Under the pieces are notes generated by a model, which made no database searches, was not told where the DNA came from, and was given only the letters and a program-made list of their open reading frames with translations. This document shows, one piece after another, positions 56,156 to 64,000 of a stretch of 64,000 nucleotides of DNA. Numbering within the stretch: the first letter of the stretch is position 1; each line of letters begins with the position of its first letter. Location: assembly GCF_002210095.1 (NCBI RefSeq), contig NZ_AQQR01000002.1, positions 434,001 through 498,000 of the forward strand, written 5' to 3'. A program made the position numbers and the translations under genes. Source of the DNA: Marinibacterium profundimaris. Its GTDB lineage: Bacteria; Pseudomonadota; Alphaproteobacteria; Rhodobacterales; Rhodobacteraceae.

Positions 56156-56502
56156 TCCAGCTCGATCCTGTAGGTGTCATCCGCCCAGCCGTCGATGAGG
56201 CAGCGGGCCTGGATGGTCACATGGGTCACGCCTTCGGGAATCGCGATGCCGGAGAGGCTGCGGGTAAAGGGCTGTTCCTCGACATGCGGGTGAAACAGCG
56301 TGCGCAGGCCCAGCTCTGCGCCGTCTGGTGTCAGGACGCGCCATCCATCGGCGTAGTGGTCCCAGCCGGTGTCGGGATGCGACAGGGTCACGTCGACGCG
56401 CCAGCTGTCGCCATCGCGCTGAGCCGTGGCGCTCTCGATCACCGGATCGTCGGCGAGGGCCGGGGTGGCCAGCAGCATCAGCAGGGGCATAAGGCGTCGC
56501 AT
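56152..56502 (-). CDS. Small periplasmic hypothetical protein
   Basis: 116 residues with a signal peptide (MRRLMPLLMLLATPALA). The mature part (WRVDVTLSHPDTGWDHYADGWRV, RTLFHPHVEEQPFTRSLSG) is beta-type; no family name recognised. 9 bp after the DUF599 gene on the same strand, so probably cotranscribed with it. Confidence 0.8.
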   Translation of the reverse strand: MRRLMPLLMLLATPALADDPVIESATAQRDGDSWRVDVTLSHPDTGWDHYADGWRVLTPDGAELGLRTLFHPHVEEQPFTRSLSGIAIPEGVTHVTIQARCLIDGWADDTYRIELD

Positions 56503-56511
56503 GGCCCCAGC

Positions 56512-57243
56512 CTAGACCGGTTTCGGCGGCCGCGCGCTCACATCCCCGTGCGGGACCTCCAGCAGCGCCTTGCGCGAGGAGGAGGCGAATTCGCGGCGCC
56601 ACAGCATCCCCACCGTCAGCACCGTCGCCACGATCAGCGGCACCGCCCCCAGCAGCCAGGCCGCCGAGGCAAGGCTGAAATAGGTCGCGCGCATCGCCTT
56701 GTTGAAGGCGCGCGCGGCGGTGATCGAGATTTCGGCCGCCTGGGCGGCGCGGGGATAGGCGGCCGGATCGTCCGGGTCATTGGGCACCGCCGCCATCAGG
56801 ATCGCGCAATAGCCGAACAGCCGGTGCGCCCAGACGAATTTCAGGAAGGCGTGCGACAGGACCACAAGCACCACGACCAGCTTGATTTCCCACACCACCT
56901 GGGGCGCGTTGATCAGGGACAGGTCGCCGGCGACATCCACCAGCGGCTCGGGGTTGCCGATCAGGGCCAGCCCGCCGCCGATGGCGATCATCGTGCCCGA
57001 GGCGAAGAAGGCCGTGCCCTGGCGCATCAGGCTCAGCACCTGGCTGTCGAAGAGGCGCGGCTGGCGGGTCACCATCTCGCGCATCCAGTCGCGGCGGAAA
57101 CGGTTCGTCAGGATCGAGACCGAAGGGTGCCGGGCGGGGGGATTCTCGATGATGTAGCTGATCGCGATCCACGACAGGATCATCAGCGCAAGCGCCGCCG
57201 CATCGAGGGGTGTGAAGAGGGCGAAACGCTCATTCCAGGTCAT
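56512..57243 (-). CDS. DUF599 domain membrane protein
   Basis: 243 residues, four or five hydrophobic helices. DUF599 features: RRDWMREMVTRQPRLFDSQVLSLMRQGTAFFASGTMIAIGGGLAL and KLVVVLVVLSHAFLKFVWAHRLFGYC. Function unknown. Divergent from glcD. Confidence 0.9.
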   Translation of the reverse strand: MTWNERFALFTPLDAAALALMILSWIAISYIIENPPARHPSVSILTNRFRRDWMREMVTRQPRLFDSQVLSLMRQGTAFFASGTMIAIGGGLALIGNPEPLVDVAGDLSLINAPQVVWEIKLVVVLVVLSHAFLKFVWAHRLFGYCAILMAAVPNDPDDPAAYPRAAQAAEISITAARAFNKAMRATYFSLASAAWLLGAVPLIVATVLTVGMLWRREFASSSRKALLEVPHGDVSARPPKPV

Positions 57244-57288
57244 GTCGGGACATTATGCCGGTGCCGCGCGCTTGTCAGGCGGAAGAAT

Positions 57289-57307
57289 TGGTAATATTAG
57301 TTTACCA
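57289..57307. promoter_or_regulatory. GntR-type operator candidate upstream of glcD
   Basis: TGGTAA - N7 (TATTAGT) - TTACCA, a perfect 6-bp inverted repeat, 53 bp before the glcD start. The TGGT...ACCA arms recall FadR/GlcC-subfamily GntR sites. No gntR gene is adjacent. Confidence 0.55.
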
Positions 57308-57359
57308 GATGCCGGGGCGGAGGATGGTCCCTGCGTCCCAACCGTCAGGGAGGCCAGCC

Positions 57360-58799
57360 ATGCAAATGCCAGAGCCGAATGCTACCGTCCTGTCCGCCCG
57401 CGACAGGCTGCTTGCGCGGCTGCGCGAGGTGCTGCCGGAGGAGGCGGTGATCTCGGACCCGGCCGAGACGCGCGCCTATGAATGCGACGCGCTGACCGCC
57501 TATCGCTGCCCGCCGCTGGCCGCCGTGCTGCCGGGCACGACCGAGGAGGTATCGGCCGTCTTGCGGATCTGCCACGAGGCCGGTGTGCCGGTGGTGCCGC
57601 GCGGGGCGGGGACGTCGCTGGCGGGCGGGTCGCTGCCGACGGCGGATTGCGTGGTGCTGGGCGTGTCGCGCATGACCGAGGTGCTGGAGACGAATTACGC
57701 CGACCGCTACATCCGGGTGCAGACCGGCAGGACGAACCTGTCCGTGACCGGCGCGGTGGAGGAGAACGATTTCTTCTACGCGCCCGACCCGTCGTCGCAA
57801 CTGGCCTGCGCCATTGCCGGCAACGTGGCGATGAATTCCGGCGGGGCGCATTGCCTGAAATACGGCGTGACCACCAACAACCTGCTTGGCGTGACCATGG
57901 TGCTGATGGACGGCACGGTGCTGGACTTGGGCGGCGCGCATCTGGATGCCGGCGGGCTGGACCTGCTCGGGCTGGTCTGCGGCTCCGAGGGGCAGCTTGG
58001 CGTGGTGACGGAAGCGACGTTGCGCATCCTGCGCAAGCCCGAGGGCGCGCGGCCCGTGCTGATCGGCTTTGACGCCAACGAGACGGCGGGCGCCTGCGTG
58101 TCGGACATCATCCGCTCGGGCATCCTGCCGGTGGCGATCGAGTTCATGGACCGGCCCTGCATAGAGGCCTGCGAGGCCTTTGCCCATGCCGGCTATCCGA
58201 TGTGCGAGGCGCTGCTGATCGTGGAGGTCGAGGGATCGGAGGGCGAGATCGCCGACCAGCTGCAGCGGATCGTGGCGATCGCCGAGACCCACAAGCCGGT
58301 GGCGCTGCGCGAGGCCGGGGATGCGGACGAGGCGGCGCGGATCTGGCTGGGCCGGAAATCGGCCTTCGGCGCCATGGGGCAGATCAACGATTACATGTGC
58401 CTCGACGGCACGATCCCGGTGTCGAGCTTGCCCGAGGTGCTGCGGCGGATGGGCGAGCTGTCAAGGCAATACGGGCTGGGCGTGGCCAATGTCTTCCATG
58501 CCGGCGACGGGAACATGCATCCGCTGATCCTGTACAATGCCAACGAGCCCGGGCAGCTGGAACTGTGTGAAGAGCTGGGTGCCGAGATCCTGAAGCTGTG
58601 TGTCGAGGTCGGCGGCTGCCTGACCGGGGAGCATGGCGTGGGCGTCGAGAAGCGCGAGCTGATGCTGCATCAATATGCGCCGGCGGACCTGGAGGCGCAG
58701 ATGGCGGTGAAGGACGTGTTCGATCCGGGCTGGCTGCTGAACCCGGCCAAGGTGTTTCCGCTGGCCTCGTCCGAAGCGCGCCGGATGGCGGCGGAATAG
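57360..58799 (+). CDS. glcD: Glycolate oxidase subunit GlcD
   Basis: 479 residues. FAD-binding PCMH domain (VPVVPRGAGTSLAGGSLP, NVAMNSGGAHCLKYGVTTNN) and a C-terminal FAD-linked oxidase domain ending GEHGVGVEKRELM. Oxidises glycolate to glyoxylate. ATG 57360 follows AGGGAGG. First of glcDEF; the operon carries no glcC, glcB or glcA. Confidence 0.95.
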   Translation: MQMPEPNATVLSARDRLLARLREVLPEEAVISDPAETRAYECDALTAYRCPPLAAVLPGTTEEVSAVLRICHEAGVPVVPRGAGTSLAGGSLPTADCVVLGVSRMTEVLETNYADRYIRVQTGRTNLSVTGAVEENDFFYAPDPSSQLACAIAGNVAMNSGGAHCLKYGVTTNNLLGVTMVLMDGTVLDLGGAHLDAGGLDLLGLVCGSEGQLGVVTEATLRILRKPEGARPVLIGFDANETAGACVSDIIRSGILPVAIEFMDRPCIEACEAFAHAGYPMCEALLIVEVEGSEGEIADQLQRIVAIAETHKPVALREAGDADEAARIWLGRKSAFGAMGQINDYMCLDGTIPVSSLPEVLRRMGELSRQYGLGVANVFHAGDGNMHPLILYNANEPGQLELCEELGAEILKLCVEVGGCLTGEHGVGVEKRELMLHQYAPADLEAQMAVKDVFDPGWLLNPAKVFPLASSEARRMAAE

Positions 58800-58836
58800 G
58801 GGGCGCTGCCCCCGTCCGGCCCTGCGGCCGGACTCC

Positions 58837-58866
58837 CCCGGAGGTATTTTTGCAAAGATGAAGACC
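58837..58866 (+). repeat. Intergenic repeat copy H (subtype 2) at the glcE start
   Basis: CCGGAGGTATTTTTGCAAAGATGAAGACC. It provides an ATG (58858) and a GGAGG upstream of glcE. It lies between tandem genes of one operon, unlike most copies. Confidence 0.72.
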
Positions 58867-59997
58867 ATGAGACCTGCGACTGAGGGAGAGCTGGCCGAGC
58901 TGGTGGCTGGCGCGAATGCACCGCTGCGGATCGTTGGCGGGGGGACCCGGATGATCGGCGAGGCCGAGGGAGAGGTTGTGTCGAGCACGGGTATGACCGG
59001 CGTGACGCTGCACGAGCCCGGGGCGCTGACGCTGGTGGTGAAGGCGGGAACGCCGGTGCGCGAGGTGGCGGAGGTGCTGAAGGGCGAGGGGCAGAGGCTG
59101 GCCTTCGAGCCGATGGATCATCGCCGCCTGCTGGGCACCGAGGGCGAGCCGACGATCGGTGGCGTCGTGGCGGCCAATGTGTCCGGCCCGCGCCGGGTGC
59201 AGGCGGGGGCCTGCCGGGATTTCCTGCTGGGCGTGCGCTTTGTCGATGGCACGGGGCAGGTGGTGAAGAATGGCGGGCGGGTGATGAAGAACGTCACCGG
59301 CTATGATCTGGTGAAGCTTATGGCCGGCTCGCACGGGACGCTGGGGATCCTGACCGAGCTGTCGTTCAAGGTGCTGGCGATCCCGGAGGCCGAGGTCACG
59401 CTGGTTGCGCATGGGCTGGACGCGGAGGCAGGGGTGAAGGCGCTGTCCGATGCGCTTGGCTCGCCCTTCGACGTGAGCGGGGCGGCGCATCTTGGCGATG
59501 GCACCGCCGGCGCGGCGCGGACGCAGGTGCGGATCGAGGGGCTTGAGAGCTCTGTCACCTACCGCAAGGGGCGGCTGGCAGAGTTGTTGCCGGGGTTCGA
59601 GGCCGTCGAGGGCGCGGAGAGTGCCGCCCTGTGGGACGAGGTGCGCGATGTCCTGCCCTTTGCCGGGGCCGAGGGCGCGGTCTGGCGCGTGTCGGTGAAA
59701 CCCTCGGACGGGCCAAGGCTGTGCCGCGCGCTGGAGGCCGAGGGCGTTGCCCACAAGGCGATGCTGGACTGGGGCGGCGGGCTTGTGTGGCTGCTGGTGG
59801 AGTCCGGCGGCGATGCCGGGGCGTTTCAGATCAGGGCGCAGGTGGCGCGGCTGGGCGGCCATGCGACGCTGGTGCGGGGCCGGCCCGAAGGCGTGCCGGT
59901 GTTCCAGCCGGAAACGCCGGCGCTGGCCGCGCTGGCCCGGGGGCTGCGGCAGAGATACGATCCGAGGGGCATCCTGAACCCCGGGCTGATGGGCTGA
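58867..59997 (+). CDS. glcE: Glycolate oxidase subunit GlcE
   Basis: 376 residues. FAD-binding domain with GGGTR, PMDHRRLLGTEGEPTIGGVVAANVSGP and NGGRVMKNVTGYDLVKLMAGSHGTLGI. Partner of GlcD. ATG 58867 starts MRPATEGELAEL; the ATG at 58858 would add MKT and lies inside repeat H. 67 bp after glcD. Confidence 0.93.
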   Translation: MRPATEGELAELVAGANAPLRIVGGGTRMIGEAEGEVVSSTGMTGVTLHEPGALTLVVKAGTPVREVAEVLKGEGQRLAFEPMDHRRLLGTEGEPTIGGVVAANVSGPRRVQAGACRDFLLGVRFVDGTGQVVKNGGRVMKNVTGYDLVKLMAGSHGTLGILTELSFKVLAIPEAEVTLVAHGLDAEAGVKALSDALGSPFDVSGAAHLGDGTAGAARTQVRIEGLESSVTYRKGRLAELLPGFEAVEGAESAALWDEVRDVLPFAGAEGAVWRVSVKPSDGPRLCRALEAEGVAHKAMLDWGGGLVWLLVESGGDAGAFQIRAQVARLGGHATLVRGRPEGVPVFQPETPALAALARGLRQRYDPRGILNPGLMG

Positions 59998-60006
59998 GGG
60001 GGCGAG

Positions 60007-61296
60007 ATGCAGACGAATTTCATCAAAGAACAGCTGAAGGATGCGGGTACCCAGCGGGCCAACCAGATCCTGCGCGCCTGCGTCCATTGCGGGTTCTGCA
60101 CGGCGACCTGCCCGACCTATCAGGTGCTGGGCGACGAGCTGGACAGCCCGCGCGGGCGCATCTACCTGATCAAGGACATGCTGGAGAACGAGCGTGTGCC
60201 GGACGCGACCACCGTAAAGCATATCGACCGCTGCCTGTCCTGCCTGGCCTGCATGACGACCTGCCCCTCGGGGGTGCATTACATGCACCTGGTCGATCAC
60301 GCGCGGGAATACATCGAGAAGAATTACGACCGGCCCTTCACCGACCGCGCCCTGCGCTGGGTGCTGGCGCGGATCCTGCCCTATCCGGGGCGCTTCCGCA
60401 TGGCGCTGCTGGCGGCGAAACTCGGGCGACCATTCCGGGGGCTGATGCCCGATGCGCGGCTGAAGGCGATGCTGGACATGGCGCCAAAGACGATCCCGCC
60501 GGTCAGCCGCAATGACGATCCGCAGGTGTTTCCGGCCATGGGGCAGAAGATCAAGCGCGTCGCACTGATGACCGGCTGCGCGCAGAAGGCGCTGAACACC
60601 GATATCAACGATGCCACCATCCGCCTGCTGACGCGGGTCGGGGTCGAGGTTGTCGTCGCCGAAGGCGCGGGCTGTTGCGGGGCGCTGACCCATCACATGG
60701 GACAGGTGGACCTGTCGCATGGATCGGCCGCCGCCAACATCCGGGCCTGGGTGGCAGAGATGGACGGCGCGGGCCTGGATGCCATCGTCATCAACACCTC
60801 GGGCTGCGGCACCACGGTGAAGGATTACGGCCACATGTTCCGGACCGAGGCGTTGGCCGAGGATGCCGCGCGGGTTTCGGGAATCGCCATGGACATCAGC
60901 GAGCTGCTCTCGAAGCTGGAACTGCCGAAGGGCGCGGCGAAGGACCTGCGCGTGGCTTACCACGCCGCCTGTTCGCTGCAGCATGGGCAGAAGGTGAAGG
61001 CCGCGCCGAAGGATCTGCTGAAGCGCGCGGGCTTCGAGGTGGTGGAGCCCGCCGACAGTCACCTGTGCTGCGGATCGGCCGGAACCTACAACCTGATGCA
61101 GCCCGAAATCTCGGGCAAGCTGAAGGCGCGCAAGGTGAAGACGCTGGAGGACAAGGCGCCGGACGTGATTGCCGCCGGCAATATCGGCTGCATGATGCAG
61201 ATCGGTTCGGGCACCGACGTGCCGGTCGTCCATACGGTCGAGCTGCTGGACTGGGCCACCGGCGGGCCGAAGCCGGCGGCGCTGGCGGCGGTCTGA
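60007..61296 (+). CDS. glcF: Glycolate oxidase iron-sulfur subunit GlcF
   Basis: 429 residues. Two [4Fe-4S] motifs (CVHCGFCTATCPTYQ near 35; CLSCLACMTTCPSGV near 90) and two CCG-type domains (GCCGALTHHMG; HLCCGSAGTYNLMQ). Passes electrons from GlcDE to the quinone pool. Starts 9 bp after glcE. Confidence 0.96.
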   Translation: MQTNFIKEQLKDAGTQRANQILRACVHCGFCTATCPTYQVLGDELDSPRGRIYLIKDMLENERVPDATTVKHIDRCLSCLACMTTCPSGVHYMHLVDHAREYIEKNYDRPFTDRALRWVLARILPYPGRFRMALLAAKLGRPFRGLMPDARLKAMLDMAPKTIPPVSRNDDPQVFPAMGQKIKRVALMTGCAQKALNTDINDATIRLLTRVGVEVVVAEGAGCCGALTHHMGQVDLSHGSAAANIRAWVAEMDGAGLDAIVINTSGCGTTVKDYGHMFRTEALAEDAARVSGIAMDISELLSKLELPKGAAKDLRVAYHAACSLQHGQKVKAAPKDLLKRAGFEVVEPADSHLCCGSAGTYNLMQPEISGKLKARKVKTLEDKAPDVIAAGNIGCMMQIGSGTDVPVVHTVELLDWATGGPKPAALAAV

Positions 61297-61455
61297 CGCA
61301 GGGCCCGCGCCCGCCGGCCGGATTTTGACTGCCACTGCGGGGTGTTGCCAAAACCGCGCGCCTTGTCTCAACCTGTCCCGAAGCGGGCCCGGTGTGGTCG
61401 CATTTATGCCGCACGTCCCGCCTAGACCCGCTAGGGTCGACGCCAGGAGACGGAC

Positions 61456-62304
61456 ATGCGCAATTTCCGAACGATCATCGCGGCCGGGTTTGGCCTGTGC
61501 CTGGGTCTGCCCGTGGCCCTTGGGCTGACCGCCGGCACCGCCGCCGCCGGAGAGGGCGACCTGCGCCGGCTTGACACGATGGAGGCCGCGCGCGGCTGGG
61601 AAGCGGTCGGTCGGCTGGACCTGGATGGCAGGGGGTTCTGCACCGGGGCGCTGATCGCGCCCGACCTGGTCCTGACCGCGGCGCATTGCGTGTTCGACAA
61701 GACCACGGGCGAGCGGATCGATCATACTCGGGTGCAATTCCTGGCCGGCTGGCGCAATGGCCGCGCCTCGGCCTACCGGCAGGTGCGCCGCGCCGTGGTG
61801 CCGCCGGATTACAATTTCCGGGACGAGCTGAGCGCCGAGCGGGTGCGCAACGACCTGGCGCTGCTGGAACTCGACCAGCCGATTCGCAACACCACCGTCA
61901 CGCCCTTTCTCACCGCCGCGCGGCCGCACAAGGGCGACGAGGTCGGCGTCGTGTCCTACGCGCGCGACCGGTCCGAGGCGCCGTCGCTGGAAGAGGTCTG
62001 CGGCGTCATGGCCCGGCAGGAGGGCGTGCTGATCATGTCCTGCGATGTCGATTTCGGATCCTCGGGCGCGCCCATCTTCTCGTTTGCCGGTGGCGCGCCG
62101 CGGATCGTGTCGGTGGTCTCGGCCAAGGCCGAGCTGGACGGGCAGAAGGTGGCCCTGGGCACCTCGCTGGACGAACCGCTGGGTATCCTGAAGGCGGAAC
62201 TGGCGGCCGGCAAGGGCTATGGGCTGGACCCGGCGCCGCTGACGAACCGGATCCGCGTCGGCGAAGGCCGCAACACCACCGGGGCCAAGTTCATCCGGCC
62301 TTGA
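61456..62304 (+). CDS. Secreted trypsin-like serine protease
   Basis: 282 residues. Signal peptide (to about residue 32, ending AAAG). Catalytic triad His77 (LTAAHC), Asp133 (RNDLALLEL) and Ser203 (FGSSGAPIF). S1 family, glutamyl-endopeptidase-like. Periplasmic or secreted. Monocistronic. Confidence 0.9.
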   Translation: MRNFRTIIAAGFGLCLGLPVALGLTAGTAAAGEGDLRRLDTMEAARGWEAVGRLDLDGRGFCTGALIAPDLVLTAAHCVFDKTTGERIDHTRVQFLAGWRNGRASAYRQVRRAVVPPDYNFRDELSAERVRNDLALLELDQPIRNTTVTPFLTAARPHKGDEVGVVSYARDRSEAPSLEEVCGVMARQEGVLIMSCDVDFGSSGAPIFSFAGGAPRIVSVVSAKAELDGQKVALGTSLDEPLGILKAELAAGKGYGLDPAPLTNRIRVGEGRNTTGAKFIRP

Positions 62305-62369
62305 CCCGCCGCGGCCACCGCATCGGCGTGAACAGGGGCGCGCGGTGTCATCCTCCTGCGGCGCCCCCT

Positions 62370-62398
62370 CTTGAAACGCCCCTTGCCTCATCCCATCT
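62370..62398 (+). promoter_or_regulatory. RpoH (sigma-32) heat-shock promoter of the Hsp20 gene
   Basis: CTTGAAA (62370-62376), 15-nt spacer, CCCATCT (62392-62398). Very close to the known sigma-32 consensus CTTGAAA-N14-CCCCATNT. Predicted +1 near 62405, giving a 5' leader of about 94 nt. Confidence 0.85.
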
Positions 62399-62404
62399 GA
62401 GGCT

Positions 62405-62498
62405 TATCGGGACGCCGCAAGCCGGGCCCCGCATGACCGCCCGTCCGAGATCGGAGGGCACCTATCGTGAATTGCTCTGAAACTGAGGATGACGACCC
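62405..62498 (+). ncRNA. Candidate ROSE-type RNA thermometer in the Hsp20 leader
   Basis: The leader ends TTGCT (62472-62476), 9 nt, AGGA (62486-62489), ATG at 62499. ROSE elements have UYGCU masking the AGGA Shine-Dalgarno with the G bulged. The upstream part can form GC hairpins (CGGGACGCC.., GGGCCCCGC). Sequence-based guess only. Confidence 0.55.
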
Positions 62499-62975
62499 AT
62501 GCGCAACAGCTTTGACCTTGCCCCGCTCTATCGTGCCACTGTCGGCTTCGACAGGATCGCCGACATGATGGACCGCGTTATGGCGAACGACGTAAGTTCG
62601 CAGACCTATCCGCCCTACAATATCGAGAAGACCGCCGACGATGCCTATCGCATCTCGGTCGCCGTGGCGGGCTTTGCCCCCGGTGACCTGTCGGTCGAGG
62701 TCAAGGACGGCGCCGTCGTGGTGTCTGGCCGCAAATCGGATGAGCAGGGCGAACGCACCTTCCTGCACCGTGGCATCGCCACCCGCGCCTTCGAACGCCG
62801 CTTCCAGCTGGCCGATCATGTGCGCGTGACCGGTGCCTCTCATGCCGACGGCATGCTGCATATCGACCTGCAGCGCGAAGTGCCCGAGGCCCTGAAACCC
62901 CGCCGGATCGAGATCGCGACCGATGCATCGGGCGCCGTCGAGACCGACGTGGTCGACGCCAAGGCCGTCAACTGA
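62499..62975 (+). CDS. ibpA: Hsp20/alpha-crystallin small heat-shock protein
   Basis: 158 residues. N-terminal arm (FDLAPLYRATVGFDRIADMMDRV), alpha-crystallin domain about 40-130 (YNIEKTADDAYRISVAVAGF, HRGIATRAFERRFQLADHV, ADGMLHIDLQREVPE). ATP-independent chaperone that holds unfolding proteins. Heat-shock promoter and possible thermometer upstream; terminator downstream; monocistronic. Confidence 0.94.
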   Translation: MRNSFDLAPLYRATVGFDRIADMMDRVMANDVSSQTYPPYNIEKTADDAYRISVAVAGFAPGDLSVEVKDGAVVVSGRKSDEQGERTFLHRGIATRAFERRFQLADHVRVTGASHADGMLHIDLQREVPEALKPRRIEIATDASGAVETDVVDAKAVN

Positions 62976-63007
62976 GCCTTACCTCGTAAAGACCCAAGAT
63001 GACGACG

Positions 63008-63033
63008 GGCCCGGGAGAGATCCCGGGCCTTTG
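63008..63033 (+). terminator. Terminator of the Hsp20 gene
   Basis: GGCCCGGGA / TCCCGGGCC, 4-nt loop GAGA, then TTTG. Strong stem, short U tract. Confidence 0.8.
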
Positions 63034-63113
63034 TTCGTCCACGCATGCGGATGGGACAGGCCGGCCGCCGGTATCCGCCCCGCTGCGGGCGGAGCGCAGA
63101 CGGAAAGACCAGC

Positions 63114-63144
63114 GCCGGAGTATTTGGATCCAAGAAGAAGACAG
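63114..63144 (+). repeat. Intergenic repeat copy I (subtype 1)
   Basis: GCCGGAGTATTTGGATCC then AAGAAGAAGACAGGG. Nearly the same as copy F. Between the convergent Hsp20 and esterase-like genes. Confidence 0.75.
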
Positions 63145-63183
63145 GGCCGGGCGCCCGGACCGCACCGGTGTCGCGGTCCGCAC

Positions 63184-63212
63184 GAAAAAGGGGCGCCCCG
63201 ACGGAGCGCCCC
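63184..63212 (-). terminator. Terminator of the esterase-like gene
   Basis: Minus strand: GGGGCGC / GCGCCCC with GC-rich loop, then TTTTT. It begins 24 bp after the stop codon. Confidence 0.8.
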
Positions 63213-63235
63213 GGTACTGGTTACCGTTCGGAGGG

Positions 63236-64000
63236 TCAGTTGGCCTGAACCGTCCAGAACATCGTCTCGCCCGAATGGTCGTCGACACCGTCGTTGTCGG
63301 TCGAGATATACAGCGTGCCGTCGGGGCCGATCGCCAGGCCTTCGACCTTGTCCAGCACGTAGCCGCCTGTCGAGGTCAGGTCGGGCAGCAGGTCGCGGAC
63401 CAGTTCCTTTTCGACCACCGGCAGGTCACCGCCCAGCTCGCCCGGCTCGACGCCGTCCAGCGAGACCCGGGTGATCCACTTGGTCTTTGCCAGGTCGCCC
63501 AGCTGGTTGTCGCGCTCGATCAGGTAGAAGGCGCCGTCGTGGAACACGATCTCCGACAGGCCGACCCAGCCGTAATCCGGCTTTTCGGTCGGGTAGTAGA
63601 CGCCCGTCCAGCCGCCGGTGCCCGGCGTGTAGGCCAGCAGCTTCACGTGCTGCGGCTGGTCGTCCTTCCATTCGCGCTGCACGGCGACCCAGATGGTGCC
63701 GTCGGCATCGACGGTCACGCCTTCGAGGCCCGAGTTCGTCGCGTTGGCGGTCAGGCTTTCGGGCACGACCACCTCTTCGAGGATGGCGCCGCTTGCGTCC
63801 ACGTGCACGATCTTGTTCACGCGGCTGCCGTCGGCGCGGCCTTCGTTGGCCAGCCAGAAGCCGCCCTCACCGTCCAGCGCGATGCCTTCGAGGTCGAGCG
63901 CCGGGGCCGGAGCGCCATCCATCGTGACCACCATCTTGTCGGTGATCCGGGCGGGCGTCTCGCTGGCGTCGATGGTCAGGATCGCAGGCTGGCCGAGGTA
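63236..64000 (-). CDS. Esterase-like activity of phytase family protein (cut by window end)
   Basis: The last ~254 residues of a minus-strand protein; the frame is open to the right edge. The repeated pattern (LDLEGIALDGEGGFWLANE; EGVTVDADGTIWVAVQREWK; GLAIGPDGTLYISTDNDGVDDHSGET) marks a beta-propeller of the phytase-like esterase family. Likely periplasmic; the N-terminus is outside. Substrate unknown. Confidence 0.87.
   Translation of the reverse strand, partial: YLGQPAILTIDASETPARITDKMVVTMDGAPAPALDLEGIALDGEGGFWLANEGRADGSRVNKIVHVDASGAILEEVVVPESLTANATNSGLEGVTVDADGTIWVAVQREWKDDQPQHVKLLAYTPGTGGWTGVYYPTEKPDYGWVGLSEIVFHDGAFYLIERDNQLGDLAKTKWITRVSLDGVEPGELGGDLPVVEKELVRDLLPDLTSTGGYVLDKVEGLAIGPDGTLYISTDNDGVDDHSGETMFWTVQAN

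Noticed and set aside
58384-62391. A 1,335-codon open frame on the minus strand opposite glcDEF and the protease gene
   Set aside because: Same antisense effect; the plus strand carries conserved catalytic motifs throughout.

Overview
The window is a 64 kb piece of a high-GC alphaproteobacterial chromosome, almost certainly from the Rhodobacteraceae (Roseobacter-type). The evidence is the very GC-rich third codon positions, the gene families (DUF2794, DUF1285, DUF599, Anbu-type protease cluster, HpaI/HpaR) and a short intergenic repeat of a kind I associate with this family. No phage, IS element, CRISPR array or replication origin is visible. One tRNA gene, tRNA-Pro(CGG), is present. Genes run off both ends: pbpC on the left and a phytase-like esterase on the right.

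Layout. 1-9 kb: the end of a PBP1C gene, a DUF1285 gene, and a four-gene MoxR / DUF58 / BatA-DUF4159 / large membrane protein operon. 9-16 kb: a thioesterase, DUF2794, a sulfotransferase-like protein, an NlpC/P60 - M17 aminopeptidase pair, a beta-carbonic anhydrase and two small conserved proteins. 16-20 kb: asd, an HpaI-type aldolase, a group II PLP decarboxylase and the divergent MarR gene hpaR. 20-24 kb: ATP-grasp / alpha-E / transglutaminase / Anbu protease. 24-27 kb: copA-cueR with a clear CueR promoter. 28.5-40 kb: a large catabolic island for cyanuric acid/biuret-type compounds. 40-53 kb: tRNA-Pro, a DMT exporter, leuB, leuD and leuC spread among unrelated genes, and several transporters and membrane proteins. 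53-64 kb: an MscS channel, rsfS-rlmH, DUF599, glcDEF, a trypsin-like protease, and an Hsp20 gene with a heat-shock promoter and a possible ROSE-type RNA thermometer.

The most coherent system is the 28.5-40 kb island. Cyanuric acid amidohydrolase would open the ring, a BiuH-type hydrolase would convert biuret to allophanate, and AtzF would release ammonia and CO2. The same transcription unit encodes a complete BMP-type ABC importer, a formamidase-family amidohydrolase, a second isochorismatase-like hydrolase and a cupin. A LysR gene sits between the divergent atzF and the main operon. The two flanking intergenic regions share a nearly identical 23-bp inverted repeat, AGCGGTGC-N7-GCACC(G/A)CT in one orientation, which is the obvious candidate operator. 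The transport substrate and the roles of the formamidase, the second hydrolase and the cupin are not settled by the sequence.

A second pattern is a family of nine short intergenic repeats (core GGAGGTATTTGG followed by CCAAGAAGAAG or GCAAAGRTGAAGAC). Six copies lie between convergent genes, and three pairs combine one copy of each subtype. Coordinates were read by eye and by reading-frame arithmetic; family assignments rest on recognised motifs, not on database searches.
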